A stretch of 64,000 nt of DNA from Cognatishimia sp. SS12 (GCF_028369055.1 NZ_JAQNCZ010000003.1:248001-312000); one strand, 5' to 3'; numbered from the stretch's first letter, positions 26,114-35,075 are shown. Notes: generated by a model not told the origin, from the letters alone. Made by a program: numbers and translations.

Positions 26114-27783
26114 AGCCGCACCTCATTTGTTGGCTGCCCGGCGATATCCACCTGGATTCTGAACAATCCGCCGGACAGGGGGGCCTCTTCGAGGACATCC
26201 GCAGGCAGGCGAATGGAGGCGCTTGTGATATACAGGGTTTTCAGATCCGCGCCGCCCAAACAAACGCTTGTGGGGCGCGGCACGGGCATGTCGATTTCGC
26301 GAATAAGCTGCCCATCTGGCGCATAGCAGGCGACGCGCCACCCATCCCAAAGCGCAACCCAGACGTTCCCGGCGCTGTCGACACAGATGCCATCCGGTTT
26401 ACCTTCGTGCGGCTCAAAGACCAGAAAGCTTTTCTTATTGCTCAGCGCGCCGGACTTGGCATTGAAATCATAGGAAAAGACCGTGCCCAAGGCGCTGTCG
26501 ACAAAATAGAATTTCTTGTCATCCGGGCTCCAGCCCAAGCCGTTTGACACCTGAAAGCCGCCGTCGCGCGCGGCCGCTTTGGTCACTTCGTCAAAGCAAT
26601 ATAGCGAACCGGACGGCATGGTTGCATCCAGGCTCATGGTCCCGGCCCAGATCCGCCCGTTGCGGTCGGTCTTGGCATCGTTGAAGCGGTTGGAGGGCAG
26701 ATGCCGCTCCGGGTCATAAAGCTCTTCCAGCGCATTGGTGATCGGATTGTATTTTTCCAATCCGTTTTGCGTCACGGCCACCATGCCGCCATCATCGCTG
26801 GGCAACAGCGCGCTGACCAAATGCGGCGACGGCGTTGCGTGATTTTTCTGGGTCTTTGGATCAAAGACATGAAAGGCCGGTGCGGTCACATCCACCCAAT
26901 ACAAAAGATTGGTGCGATGGTCCCAGACCGGGCCCTCGCCGACAATGGCCCCGGCTGCGCTGACACATTCCAGCTGCTCATCCACATGGCGGCTGCGGCG
27001 CGGGTTTGGCGTGATGCTGACCGGGGCGCTGCCGATATTGCCCATGACGCGGCGCGCCGCCTCCATGAGGTCGCGGCCAATTACATGCCGCCGCCCGTGG
27101 GGAATGCGGTCTGCCAAGGCAGTCATGACAATCGCGCCGTTGCCCATTTGGCTGGGCCCATAGACCGGGACGGCAATGATCAACACGCCGTCAATGGTTT
27201 TGGATTCCGCGATCGTATAGCCGCGCGCGCGGCTGATGGCGAAATTCGCCAATATCTTGGCTTTTTCCTCAGCGGTCAGATGCGCCAAGAAACCATTCAC
27301 CTGATGCGGTGCCATGGAGGCCAAGATGGCCTGACCAGAGGCAGAATGGATGGCTTCAAAATTGCGGCCGATATCAATTTTCACCGCCAAGGGATTGCTG
27401 GGAATACGCACATCAACATGGATCGTGCGGTCTTGTTCCATCACTGCGAAACTCACGGTTTCATTCAGCTCTTTTGCGAGCCTGCGCAGCTCATGCTCGG
27501 CGGCGCTGCGCAGATCATGCGCCCCCGCCGTGCCATGGCCCAGTTCGATCAACCGATGGCCCAGCGTATAGGTCTTGTTCTGCTTGTCGTGCCGCACAAA
27601 TCCAAATTCAACCATGGCGCCCAGCAGCCGATATAACGTCGCTTTTGGCAACCGCGTCGCCGAAAGCAACTCAGCGGAGCTGCAGCTTTCCTTGCGGTCG
27701 GCCAGATATTCCAAGATCTGGATCCCCTTTACGAGTGTCCCGGCCCCCGGAAAACGTTTCGCGACATCGTCAAATCGGCTCAC
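26110..27783 (-). CDS. IclR-family regulator fused to an SMP-30/gluconolactonase domain
   Basis: 557 residues in one uninterrupted frame. Residues 12-70 form the IclR winged HTH (SAELLSATRLPKATLYRLLG), about 85-250 the IclR effector domain, and 268-557 a six-bladed SMP-30/lactonase propeller. The propeller keeps the divalent-metal ligands expected from SMP-30: Glu283 (GEGPVW), Asn414 (SNGLGW), Asp464 (KPDGICVD), and the substrate-contact pair Arg366/Asn368 (SNRFND), so it looks catalytically competent. Separate IclR (about 260 aa) and SMP-30 (about 290 aa) proteins are the norm. It is in the operon for a sugar-acid pathway, 6 nt after ugpC-like and overlapping the SDR. Reading: a regulator that also binds or opens a sugar lactone. 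Confidence 0.93.
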   Translation of the reverse strand: MSRFDDVAKRFPGAGTLVKGIQILEYLADRKESCSSAELLSATRLPKATLYRLLGAMVEFGFVRHDKQNKTYTLGHRLIELGHGTAGAHDLRSAAEHELRRLAKELNETVSFAVMEQDRTIHVDVRIPSNPLAVKIDIGRNFEAIHSASGQAILASMAPHQVNGFLAHLTAEEKAKILANFAISRARGYTIAESKTIDGVLIIAVPVYGPSQMGNGAIVMTALADRIPHGRRHVIGRDLMEAARRVMGNIGSAPVSITPNPRRSRHVDEQLECVSAAGAIVGEGPVWDHRTNLLYWVDVTAPAFHVFDPKTQKNHATPSPHLVSALLPSDDGGMVAVTQNGLEKYNPITNALEELYDPERHLPSNRFNDAKTDRNGRIWAGTMSLDATMPSGSLYCFDEVTKAAARDGGFQVSNGLGWSPDDKKFYFVDSALGTVFSYDFNAKSGALSNKKSFLVFEPHEGKPDGICVDSAGNVWVALWDGWRVACYAPDGQLIREIDMPVPRPTSVCLGGADLKTLYITSASIRLPADVLEEAPLSGGLFRIQVDIAGQPTNEVRL

Positions 27784-27789
27784 TGGCTA

Positions 27790-28911
27790 TCACTTTATGG
27801 CTGCGTGCGTTTCGATATCGAATACGTGAATTTTGGACTTGGGGAAATCCATATTCACGGTTTCGCCATTTTGGTACTTGTGATCATCAATGATCCGCGC
27901 GCGCATGGATTCTGCATCGCGATCTTCTTCGTCGTCCATTTCAAATTCACTGTTGTCGATAGTCTGCCCTGCAGGCACCTGGAAATGCAGAATCTTTTCG
28001 GTGCCCAGGCTTTCAACCAGCGACAATTCGGTTTGCAGATTGCCCTGCCCCATCACGATGTGTTCCGGGCGAATGCCAAAAATCGCCTCTTTGCCCGCGC
28101 GCGCCGCCAAACTGTCTGGCAGTGGCACTTGGGCACCGCCAAAGGTCGTGAAGACCCGTCCATCGGTGTTTTGAATCGCGCCGCGGAAAAAGTTCATGCC
28201 CGGCGATCCGATGAATCCGGCAACAAAGAGGTTGCAGGGATTTTCAAACAGCTCATCGGCAGAGCCAACCTGCTGAATGACGCCAAGCTTCATGACAACG
28301 ATTTTATCCGCCATGGTCAGCGCCTCGACCTGATCGTGGGTCACATAAACCGATGTCACACCAAGCCGGCGTTGCAGTTTCACAATTTCAGACCGCGTGT
28401 GCACACGCAGCTTTGCATCCAAATTGGACAAAGGCTCATCCATCAGGAAGGCCGCCGGTTCGCGCACGATGGCGCGGCCCAAGGCGACGCGCTGACGCTG
28501 ACCGCCCGACAGCGCCCGGGGGCGTCGATCCAGATATGGGGTCAGTTCAAGGATTTTCGCCGCCTCTTCCACACGTTCGTTAATCTCGGCGGCGGGATAA
28601 CCGCGCATCTTCAGGCCAAACCCCATGTTCTTGCGCACGGAATAATGCGGATAGAGCGCATAGTTCTGGAAAACCATCGCGATATCGCGTTTGCCCGGCC
28701 CCAGATCGGTGACGTCTTTGCCGCCAATCCGAATGCTGCCGTTTGTGGTTTCCTCCAGACCGGCCAGCATTTTCAGTGCTGTGGATTTGCCGCAACCCGA
28801 CGGCCCCACAAAAACGCAGAACTCTCCGTCTTCGATGAATAGGTTGAAATCCTTGATCGCCTCGACAGACCCGTAGGATTTACCGACCTGATTGAATTCA
28901 ATTGTAGCCAC
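27790..28911 (-). CDS. Sugar-type ABC transporter ATP-binding protein (UgpC/MalK type)
   Basis: 373 residues. Walker A GPSGCGKST, Q-loop FQNYALYPH, signature LSGGQRQR, Walker B AFLMDEPLSNLD, switch THDQVEAL; C-terminal TOBE/regulatory part from about 240. Unusual: an acidic insert (EMDDEEDRDAESM, about 322-334) within the C-terminal domain that ordinary UgpC/MalK proteins lack. It follows the two permease genes and precedes the fusion regulator by 6 nt. Confidence 0.93.
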   Translation of the reverse strand: MATIEFNQVGKSYGSVEAIKDFNLFIEDGEFCVFVGPSGCGKSTALKMLAGLEETTNGSIRIGGKDVTDLGPGKRDIAMVFQNYALYPHYSVRKNMGFGLKMRGYPAAEINERVEEAAKILELTPYLDRRPRALSGGQRQRVALGRAIVREPAAFLMDEPLSNLDAKLRVHTRSEIVKLQRRLGVTSVYVTHDQVEALTMADKIVVMKLGVIQQVGSADELFENPCNLFVAGFIGSPGMNFFRGAIQNTDGRVFTTFGGAQVPLPDSLAARAGKEAIFGIRPEHIVMGQGNLQTELSLVESLGTEKILHFQVPAGQTIDNSEFEMDDEEDRDAESMRARIIDDHKYQNGETVNMDFPKSKIHVFDIETHAAIK

Positions 28912-28922
28912 CTCAGTGCCCC

Positions 28923-29756
28923 TTATTTCTCTGAGCCAGCGGCCAAACCGCCAACCATGTAACGTTCAAGGAAGAGAAACACGATAATGATGGGGATCGA
29001 GGTCATCAGCGATGCCGCCATCACAATGTTCCAATCCGTCACAAACTCGCCCTTGAGGGATGAAATCCCCAAATTCAGTGTCCAAAGACTGTCGGACGTC
29101 ACAACAAATGTGCGCGCGAACAGGAAGTCCGACCAGCTGATCACGAAGCTATAGAGCGAGGTCGCCGCAAGCCCCGGTGCCGAGATCGGCAGAATGATGC
29201 GAAAGATGCTGCCAATCGGCGAACATCCATCCACCAATGCCGCCTGCTCCAACTCATTAGGAATGGTGTCAAAATAGCCTTTCAGCATCCAGGTGGTGAA
29301 AGGGATGATCATTGTGGCTTGGGCGATGATCACCGACCAAAGCGACCCGATCAGACCGGCAGAGCGGAAGATGACAAAGAACGGGATGATGATCAGCGTG
29401 CCGGGCAGCATTTTTGCGGTCAGGATGAACAACCCCATGCTTTGGGCACCACGCATACGAAAGCGCGACAATGCATAGGCCGCAAGCACCGAAACCGTCA
29501 GCGAAATGATCATGACAACCACTGCGATTTTCAGCGAGTTCAAGAACCAGACATCAAACGGGTGATTGGCCAGCAGCTCTGTGAAAACGCTCCATTGCGG
29601 CGCTGACGGCAGGAAGTTGGGCGGATAGGCCCGAAGCTCGCTCGCCGGGGAAAGCGCGGTCAGGATCATCCAGTAGACCGGGAACAACAGCACCGCGCAA
29701 AGGGTAATCACCGTCGCATATAGGCTGAACCGACCAAAGAATTTCGAAAGTTTCAT
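28923..29756 (-). CDS. Sugar-type ABC transporter permease (MalG-like)
   Basis: 277 residues, six helices, EAA loop EQAALVDGCSPIGSIFRIIL (about 169-188). Partner of the gene at 29767 and the ATPase at 27790. GGGGCAG-type purine-rich sequence precedes the start. Confidence 0.92.
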   Translation of the reverse strand: MKLSKFFGRFSLYATVITLCAVLLFPVYWMILTALSPASELRAYPPNFLPSAPQWSVFTELLANHPFDVWFLNSLKIAVVVMIISLTVSVLAAYALSRFRMRGAQSMGLFILTAKMLPGTLIIIPFFVIFRSAGLIGSLWSVIIAQATMIIPFTTWMLKGYFDTIPNELEQAALVDGCSPIGSIFRIILPISAPGLAATSLYSFVISWSDFLFARTFVVTSDSLWTLNLGISSLKGEFVTDWNIVMAASLMTSIPIIIVFLFLERYMVGGLAAGSEK

Positions 29757-29766
29757 GTCTGCCCCT

Positions 29767-30660
29767 TCAGTTCACAGATTTGGCAAAACGGCTGACCAGC
29801 GCGCGGCTGAGGAGTGCGCAGATAATCAGGGTGATAACGCCCACCGCAGATCCCTGCCCCATGCGGAAGAACTTAAAGCTTTCCTCAAAGGTCATGATCG
29901 CCAGCGATGTTGTCGATCCGATGGGCCCGCCTTCGGTCAAAACAAAGATGATGGCAAAATCCCGGAAGACCCAGAGCGCCGTCATGATGAAGGCAACACC
30001 CAGAACCGGCAGCATGTTGGGAATTGTGACATGGAGGAAGCGCTGAAACACATTGGCCCCATCCACGCTGGCGGCCTGATATTGTTCTTCTGGGATCGAC
30101 TGGAGCCCGGCCAACAGCATGATGCAAATAAAGGGATAGCCTTTCCAGATCATCACAAAGCAAATCGACGCAAAGGCCGCGACAGGATCGCTGGCAAAAG
30201 CAATGGGTTTGCTGACGATACCGCTGGACAGCAGCACCCAGTTCAGCACCCCAAAGGAACTGTCCAGCATCCAGGCCCAGATGACCACCGCAACCACTTC
30301 TGGGACGGCCCATGGCAGCGCCACAAGAAGACGCGCGAGCGCGCGGCCTTTGAATTTCTGATTGACCAGCAGTGCTGTGGCAAAGCCGATCGCCAATGCC
30401 GCCCCGCCCACAACCAGCAGCAGTTTTATTGTCACCCAGAGCGATTGATAAAACTTGGCCGAGGTGAACAGCCACTCGTAATTCTCAAACGTCCACGGTT
30501 TACGATCAACGCCAATGCGCGCGATCTTGACATCCTGAAAGCTGATGTCGACCGACATGACAATTGGGTAGACGATGATCAAAGCCATCAGAATAAGCGC
30601 TGGGGCCACCAGCAGATATCCCAATTTATGGCGATGCCGTGGGGAGCTAAAGTCAATCAT
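29767..30660 (-). CDS. Sugar-type ABC transporter permease (MalF-like)
   Basis: 297 residues from ATG 30660, with GGAG six bases upstream; a TTG one codon earlier is also possible. Six helices and an EAA-type loop YQAASVDGANVFQRFLHVTI (about 195-214). Ten nucleotides separate it from the next permease. Confidence 0.91.
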   Translation of the reverse strand: MIDFSSPRHRHKLGYLLVAPALILMALIIVYPIVMSVDISFQDVKIARIGVDRKPWTFENYEWLFTSAKFYQSLWVTIKLLLVVGGAALAIGFATALLVNQKFKGRALARLLVALPWAVPEVVAVVIWAWMLDSSFGVLNWVLLSSGIVSKPIAFASDPVAAFASICFVMIWKGYPFICIMLLAGLQSIPEEQYQAASVDGANVFQRFLHVTIPNMLPVLGVAFIMTALWVFRDFAIIFVLTEGGPIGSTTSLAIMTFEESFKFFRMGQGSAVGVITLIICALLSRALVSRFAKSVN

Positions 30661-30684
30661 CAATATCTCCAGATACGCATGAAA

Positions 30685-30709
30685 ACGCGGCCGGTCCCCC
30701 CGGCCGCGT
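30685..30709 (-). terminator. Intercistronic GC hairpin between binding protein and permease
   Basis: ACGCGGCCGG (30685-30694) pairs with CCGGCCGCGT (30700-30709), five-base loop, no T-run. Likely protects the binding-protein mRNA end or attenuates read-through, which sets a higher level of binding protein than of permease. Confidence 0.55.
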
Positions 30710-30727
30710 CGGGTTTAGAGCGATGGC

Positions 30728-31987
30728 TTATTCAAAAGCCTCGACACGTTTTTGGAGCGTTGCCCCAACCTCGGCTGGATCAAGGTCATTTGCCAGCATC
30801 CGCTGTGCCTCTTCAAAGACAACTTTGGACAGCTCGCTGTTATGAAGCTCAAGACCTTTTGGCAGACGGTCTACACCGGCATCCGCCGCGCGCTGAGACG
30901 CTTCGACGAACAAAGCGAAATTCTCGTTCGCGGCGATATTGTCTTCGTAATCCATGCCGGGCCGTGGTGCAGGCGAACCAGAATAGTCAGAGAACTTGTT
31001 CTGGAATTCTTCGCTGTGCACGATTTTGATGAAGTCCCAGACCAGCGCTTTGCGCTCGTCAGAAATTTCAGAGCTCATACCCAGGATGTTCGAGGTCCCG
31101 CCCAGTGGTGGGCTGAGAGGCGAATGCGCAAGCTTCAGCTTTGGACGCATCTCTTCGCTGGCGCGATCCAGGATAGAGGCAACCCAAGGGCCATCAATCC
31201 ACATGCCAACATGACCTTCGATCAAAAGCTGACGCAGATCGTTAGAGCGGGCCTGGCTTGGTGACAGCCCTTCTTGCATCAGCGACTTCCACTTGCGGAT
31301 GCCATCGATGGTGGCCGGGTCGTCAAAAATTGGCTTGCTGTCCCGCGTCCAGTTGCCACCGGAATCCAAGGCAAAGCCCTGCATCTGGTGCATCACGGTT
31401 GCAGGTTCCATGGTGGACAGACCAATGCCGTATTTGTCGACGATGCCGTCGCCGTCAGAATCCCCGGTCAGGGCCCGCGCGATTTCGACATATTCATCAT
31501 AGGTGGTCGGCGGCCCATCAAAGCCCGCGTTTTTGATCATCTCTTCATTATACGCGAGCACAAACCCGGCATAGAGCAGCATGAGGCAATAGGTTTCGCC
31601 TTTCCACTCACAGGTGGATTGCCCGGCCCAGCCGGTCAGATCGATGCCGTCTTTTTCGATCCAGGGACCAAGCGGCTCAAGCCAGCCTTGATCAGCAAAG
31701 GGCTGATATTCGAAGGCCGCCAGATGAACGATGTCCGGCGGCGTGCCGCCCGCAAACATTGTAAACATGGTATCCGCATATTCTTTGCGGCCCAGCTGGC
31801 TCATATCGATGGTCACACCCGGGTGCATTTCCTCAAATTTGGCTTTGGCCTCAGCCCACCATTGCCCGTATGCGCCGTCATCGCGCTGCCAGGTCACAAA
31901 GCTGAGCGTTTCGGCGCTTGCCACGCCGCCAAGCACGGTGCTGAGCGCGACCAGGCTTGAGATTGCAGTTTTTTTGAGATTGAACAT
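30728..31987 (-). CDS. Sugar-type ABC transporter substrate-binding protein
   Basis: Family 1 solute-binding protein, 419 residues, signal peptide 1-25 ending GVASA, mature start ETLSFVTWQRDD. Typical blocks include LAYNEEMIKNAGFDGPPTTY and LIEGHVGMWIDGPW. Follows the dehydratase gene by 24 nt and precedes the permeases. Ligand not readable; a sugar acid, lactone or sugar handled by the adjacent enzymes is expected. Confidence 0.91.
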   Translation of the reverse strand: MFNLKKTAISSLVALSTVLGGVASAETLSFVTWQRDDGAYGQWWAEAKAKFEEMHPGVTIDMSQLGRKEYADTMFTMFAGGTPPDIVHLAAFEYQPFADQGWLEPLGPWIEKDGIDLTGWAGQSTCEWKGETYCLMLLYAGFVLAYNEEMIKNAGFDGPPTTYDEYVEIARALTGDSDGDGIVDKYGIGLSTMEPATVMHQMQGFALDSGGNWTRDSKPIFDDPATIDGIRKWKSLMQEGLSPSQARSNDLRQLLIEGHVGMWIDGPWVASILDRASEEMRPKLKLAHSPLSPPLGGTSNILGMSSEISDERKALVWDFIKIVHSEEFQNKFSDYSGSPAPRPGMDYEDNIAANENFALFVEASQRAADAGVDRLPKGLELHNSELSKVVFEEAQRMLANDLDPAEVGATLQKRVEAFE

Positions 31988-32011
31988 TTTTCTCCTCCTC
32001 CGTTGTTTCGA

Positions 32012-33178
32012 CTAGTCGAGTTTGGTCAGGTAGTTGAAAGCCTCCGCTGTTGGGGAAACTCCGTGTCCCGGTGTGTCCGGTATTTGGAAAGCACCGTTTT
32101 CACAGGTGGCGAGCCCATCCAGCAACGCCCCATTTCTGTGATAGATCGTGTGTTGGAATTCATGCGCAGCCGCCTTCAACGCAAAAGCTGTGCGCAGGCT
32201 TGCGGCCATGAAAATCCCAAGGCCAATGGTTGCGTGGGGCATGATCTTGGCCCCGTTGTCATGGGCCAGGTGGCCCATGCGCACCATCTGGGTCACGCCG
32301 GTATGGCCCATTTCAGGCTGGATGATATCGCAGGCCTTCAGCCGGTTGCGATAATCCCAATCGGTGCGCCATTCCTCCCCCAAAGCAAGGGGGGCACCGA
32401 TTTCTGCGCGGATCTTGTGCTGCGCGGCAATATCCTCAGCCTTTGTCGGGGCCTCCAGAAACCACGGGCGCATCTCCGCCAGATCTTTGTCGAGTTGAAT
32501 GCATTCATCCGCACTACGGGTCCAATGCATGTCCAATGCGATGTGGTGCTCATCCCCCAAAGCCTTGCGCAACCCGATCATTTCACCAATGACATCGCCA
32601 TTGTCGACGGCCCCAATTGGGGTTTTGACCTTGTCAAATCCCTTGTCCTTCCAGGACAGGGCCAGATCGGCGCGGGCGACGCGTGTTTTGGCCGGCAGAC
32701 CGGACACATAGGCATCCATCGCGCCGGTTCCGGCACGCCCCAACGCCGCCTGAAGGCTTTGGCCGTTGCTGCGGCACGACAGATCCCAAAGCGCAATATC
32801 CAGCGCCGCCAGCGCATCCGCCAGATAGCCGCCCCAATAGCCGCGCACCCGCTGCAATTCGTAAAGCTGATCCCAAACCTGCGCCGGGTCGTTGAGATCC
32901 AAAGTTTTCAGATAAGGCCCAAATAGGTCCGATATCAGTGCGGCCACCGCCTTGGGGGCGACAAGCCCATAGGTTTCACCCCATCCTGTCGCGCCATCAC
33001 TGTCCGTCAGGGCCACGACAATGGAACGATCATTCTTGGGATAAATCGTCCCATTGAAACGCCGCACGAAATAATCCGGCCCCAGATCAACGATACCCTG
33101 ATCCGTTGCGCCCAGATAGGCGTCGTCTTTGGAGCGTTCGAAGAGAAAAACTTCGATTTTTTCAATTCTACGAGGCAA
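32012..33178 (-). CDS. Enolase-superfamily (mandelate racemase/MLE) sugar-acid dehydratase
   Basis: 388 residues from a TTG at 33178, chosen because GGGAGA lies six bases upstream and it gives the usual family N-terminus (PRRIEKIEVFLFER); the gene overlaps the preceding one by 11 nt. Active-site features: KVK (Lys183/Lys185), metal ligands Asp216, Glu242 and Glu268, and His315 in MPHATIG. Asp216 is followed two residues later by His218 (DMHW), an arrangement seen in galactonate/mannonate-type dehydratases, where that His is an acid catalyst. A hexonate or pentonate dehydratase giving a 2-keto-3-deoxy acid is likely; exact substrate unknown. Confidence 0.87.
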   Translation of the reverse strand: MPRRIEKIEVFLFERSKDDAYLGATDQGIVDLGPDYFVRRFNGTIYPKNDRSIVVALTDSDGATGWGETYGLVAPKAVAALISDLFGPYLKTLDLNDPAQVWDQLYELQRVRGYWGGYLADALAALDIALWDLSCRSNGQSLQAALGRAGTGAMDAYVSGLPAKTRVARADLALSWKDKGFDKVKTPIGAVDNGDVIGEMIGLRKALGDEHHIALDMHWTRSADECIQLDKDLAEMRPWFLEAPTKAEDIAAQHKIRAEIGAPLALGEEWRTDWDYRNRLKACDIIQPEMGHTGVTQMVRMGHLAHDNGAKIMPHATIGLGIFMAASLRTAFALKAAAHEFQHTIYHRNGALLDGLATCENGAFQIPDTPGHGVSPTAEAFNYLTKLD

Positions 33179-34073
33179 GAGATGTCTCCCGAATGGCAGA
33201 GGTTGCTTCGTATAGTTCAAGCACAAGATGCTTAAGCTGGTCATCCATTTCCGGCAGAGGCTCGCGTACAAAATCGCTTTTTATCAAACCTTTGTGCTTC
33301 AGAATGTGCTTTGTCATGCGCATGCGGTACGGCGCTTGGATCAACAGCAGCGGCAGCGATTTGGTGTAAAGCTCCAGCGCATGGTCGCGCCGATGTTCAA
33401 AATAGGCGTTGAGCAGGCCGACATGCAATTCAAGCAACTCAATGGCTGGCATGGTGGCCACAGCGCCGCGCTCAAGTTCTTCAAACACATAACGCGCACC
33501 ACCGCCGCCAATGACCCCTTTCAAGCTGCCCCCGACAGCGGCGACCAGCGCGCTGACCTTAACCCCTGATGGGATGCCCTCTTCCTTGACATAGTGGATG
33601 GCCGGGATGGCCTCGGCCAGGTTCAGCATCTCTTGTGCGGACAGGTCAGCGCCGCGCGGCGCGAAAAGATTCTGCAGGATGATCGGCCGCCCCTCGGTCG
33701 CGGCCGAAATACGTTTGAACCAATTCACATAGTCAGCGCCCATGTCGGGAATGGCCATCGCCATGATCATATCTGCACCGCTTGCGGCGGCCTGCTCGGC
33801 GGCATCGACCATGCCCTGGGCGGTCTTGGAATTCACGCCCGCAACAATCGGCAGTCGTCCGCGATTTTGCCGCACAGCGGTCTGCAGGCAGGCCGCGCGT
33901 TCCGCTGGCGTCAAATGCACGTCTTCGCTGGCAACGCCGGGATAGACCAAAGCGCTTGCGCCAGCGTCAACGGCGAAATCAATCAGATTTGCCAAGGATC
34001 GCAAGTCCAACTCACCGCTGTCCAGAAACGGCGTTGGAACCACTGGCAATACCCCATTTAAATCAGCCGCCAT
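33168..34073 (-). CDS. DHDPS/NAL-family aldolase or dehydratase
   Basis: 301 residues from ATG 34073. TIM-barrel lyase with the Schiff-base lysine Lys163 in HYVKEE and the GGGGARYV loop at about 205. The tyrosine that normally precedes the Asn of the LYN(x)P motif is Gln134 here (ILQNLFAPRG), a change seen outside true dihydrodipicolinate synthases, so lysine biosynthesis is unlikely. It would act on the 2-keto-3-deoxy sugar acid made by the next gene, by aldol cleavage or by dehydration. First gene of an eight-gene operon that also holds the transporter, the fusion regulator and the SDR. Confidence 0.87.
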   Translation of the reverse strand: MAADLNGVLPVVPTPFLDSGELDLRSLANLIDFAVDAGASALVYPGVASEDVHLTPAERAACLQTAVRQNRGRLPIVAGVNSKTAQGMVDAAEQAAASGADMIMAMAIPDMGADYVNWFKRISAATEGRPIILQNLFAPRGADLSAQEMLNLAEAIPAIHYVKEEGIPSGVKVSALVAAVGGSLKGVIGGGGARYVFEELERGAVATMPAIELLELHVGLLNAYFEHRRDHALELYTKSLPLLLIQAPYRMRMTKHILKHKGLIKSDFVREPLPEMDDQLKHLVLELYEATSAIRETSLAS

Positions 34074-34084
34074 TTGCAATCCCT

Positions 34085-34142
34085 ATATTTGAGACACGTA
34101 ATTCATATTTGAAACTTACGGCACGCCTTTCTAACCTGTCAA
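34085..34142 (-). promoter_or_regulatory. Promoter with overlapping direct-repeat operator of the sugar-acid operon
   Basis: On the minus strand: -35 TTGACA (34137-34142), an 18-base spacer, and -10 TAAGTT (34113-34118). An 11-bp element ATATTTGAAAC (plus-strand reading, 34105-34115) overlaps the -10 and recurs as ATATTTGAGAC at 34085-34095, exactly 20 bp away, on the same helix face. This is the geometry of a repressor site; the IclR fusion protein in the same operon is the obvious candidate. The promoter call is by consensus only. Confidence 0.6.
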
Positions 34143-34169
34143 TGCATTTGCGTTGAGGAAATCTTAGAA

Positions 34170-35075
34170 ATGTCAGAACCAGCCGCATTTAACTTTCATT
34201 GGGGGAACACCGAATTAAGAGGCTGGGCCCTTGGTTCTGACGGGGACATAATTGATGCGTTTACCGCGCCGACACCCTTGGAAGAGGGTCGAAACAAAGG
34301 GTTTTCCGATGTGCTGGCTCACTGTCTCGGCGAGTTTGTTACAGGTCAAAAATCTGCGCCGCTGCTATTTGCCGGCATGGTTGGCGCGGTGAATGGATGG
34401 CATCCTGCGCCTTATTCAAACTGTCCGATCACCCCAGAAAAACTGCTCTCTCAAGCGAAGCGATTCGAATTTCTGGGGCATCCGACACTGATTTTACCGG
34501 GCGCAACCTGCGCTGACTCGCTGGGAAACGCGGATATCATGCGCGGCGAAGAGGTACAGCTGCTTGCCGTTTCTCAATTATTGGGACTGCAAAACCTCAC
34601 CGTCAGCATCCCAGGGCGGCACTGCAAACACGCGACGCTCAGCGATGGGGCGCTGACCAGCTTTCAGAGCTTCGTCACCGGCGAGCTGTTTGATTTGCTG
34701 TTGGGTAATAGTCTGGTGGGCGCTCTGGCGACAGGCACTGCATTCTCGGCAGCTGCTTTTTCTGACGGCGTGCAGCATGGCGCGCGGCAGCCTTTGGCGA
34801 CGGCGGTCTTTGCCAGTCGCGCAAACACATTGACCGGAAGGCTGGCAGCTGAAGATGTGGCGTCCTTTCTGTCAGGCGTTCTGATCGGTCATGAAGCCGC
34901 GCAATTGCGGGGGCTGGATCATCCGGTTGCTCTCATGGCAACGGGGCTGCTCGCAGAGCGTCACGGTCTGGCCTATGAGGTGCTCGGTATTCCCTATCAA
35001 ACCATCGATGCGAAAATCTGCATGCGCGCCGGGCTGCAGCGCGTCGCGCGCTGCATGTTGGACAGCAACGCATGA
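34170..35075 (+). CDS. Divergent 2-dehydro-3-deoxygalactonokinase (DgoK) family protein
   Basis: 301 residues, aligned with DgoK over its whole length: GMVGAVNGWHPAPY, DIMRGEEVQLLA, FVTGELFDLLLGNSLVG and FLSGVLIGHEA are family blocks. DgoK phosphorylates 2-keto-3-deoxygalactonate. Two nucleotide-site motifs are altered: the usual DWG(T/S)TN loop is HWGNTE, with His10 in place of the Mg/phosphate Asp, and the usual PGTHxKW is PGRHCKH. The enzyme may be inactive, have a changed substrate, or act as a sensor. Divergent from the sugar-acid operon and overlapping the downstream exporter by 4 nt. Confidence 0.8.
   Translation: MSEPAAFNFHWGNTELRGWALGSDGDIIDAFTAPTPLEEGRNKGFSDVLAHCLGEFVTGQKSAPLLFAGMVGAVNGWHPAPYSNCPITPEKLLSQAKRFEFLGHPTLILPGATCADSLGNADIMRGEEVQLLAVSQLLGLQNLTVSIPGRHCKHATLSDGALTSFQSFVTGELFDLLLGNSLVGALATGTAFSAAAFSDGVQHGARQPLATAVFASRANTLTGRLAAEDVASFLSGVLIGHEAAQLRGLDHPVALMATGLLAERHGLAYEVLGIPYQTIDAKICMRAGLQRVARCMLDSNA

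Noticed and set aside
26701..27636. 311-codon plus-strand ORF opposite the fusion regulator
   Set aside because: Antisense shadow of a gene with two clear domains; His/Arg/Gln-rich composition without family features.
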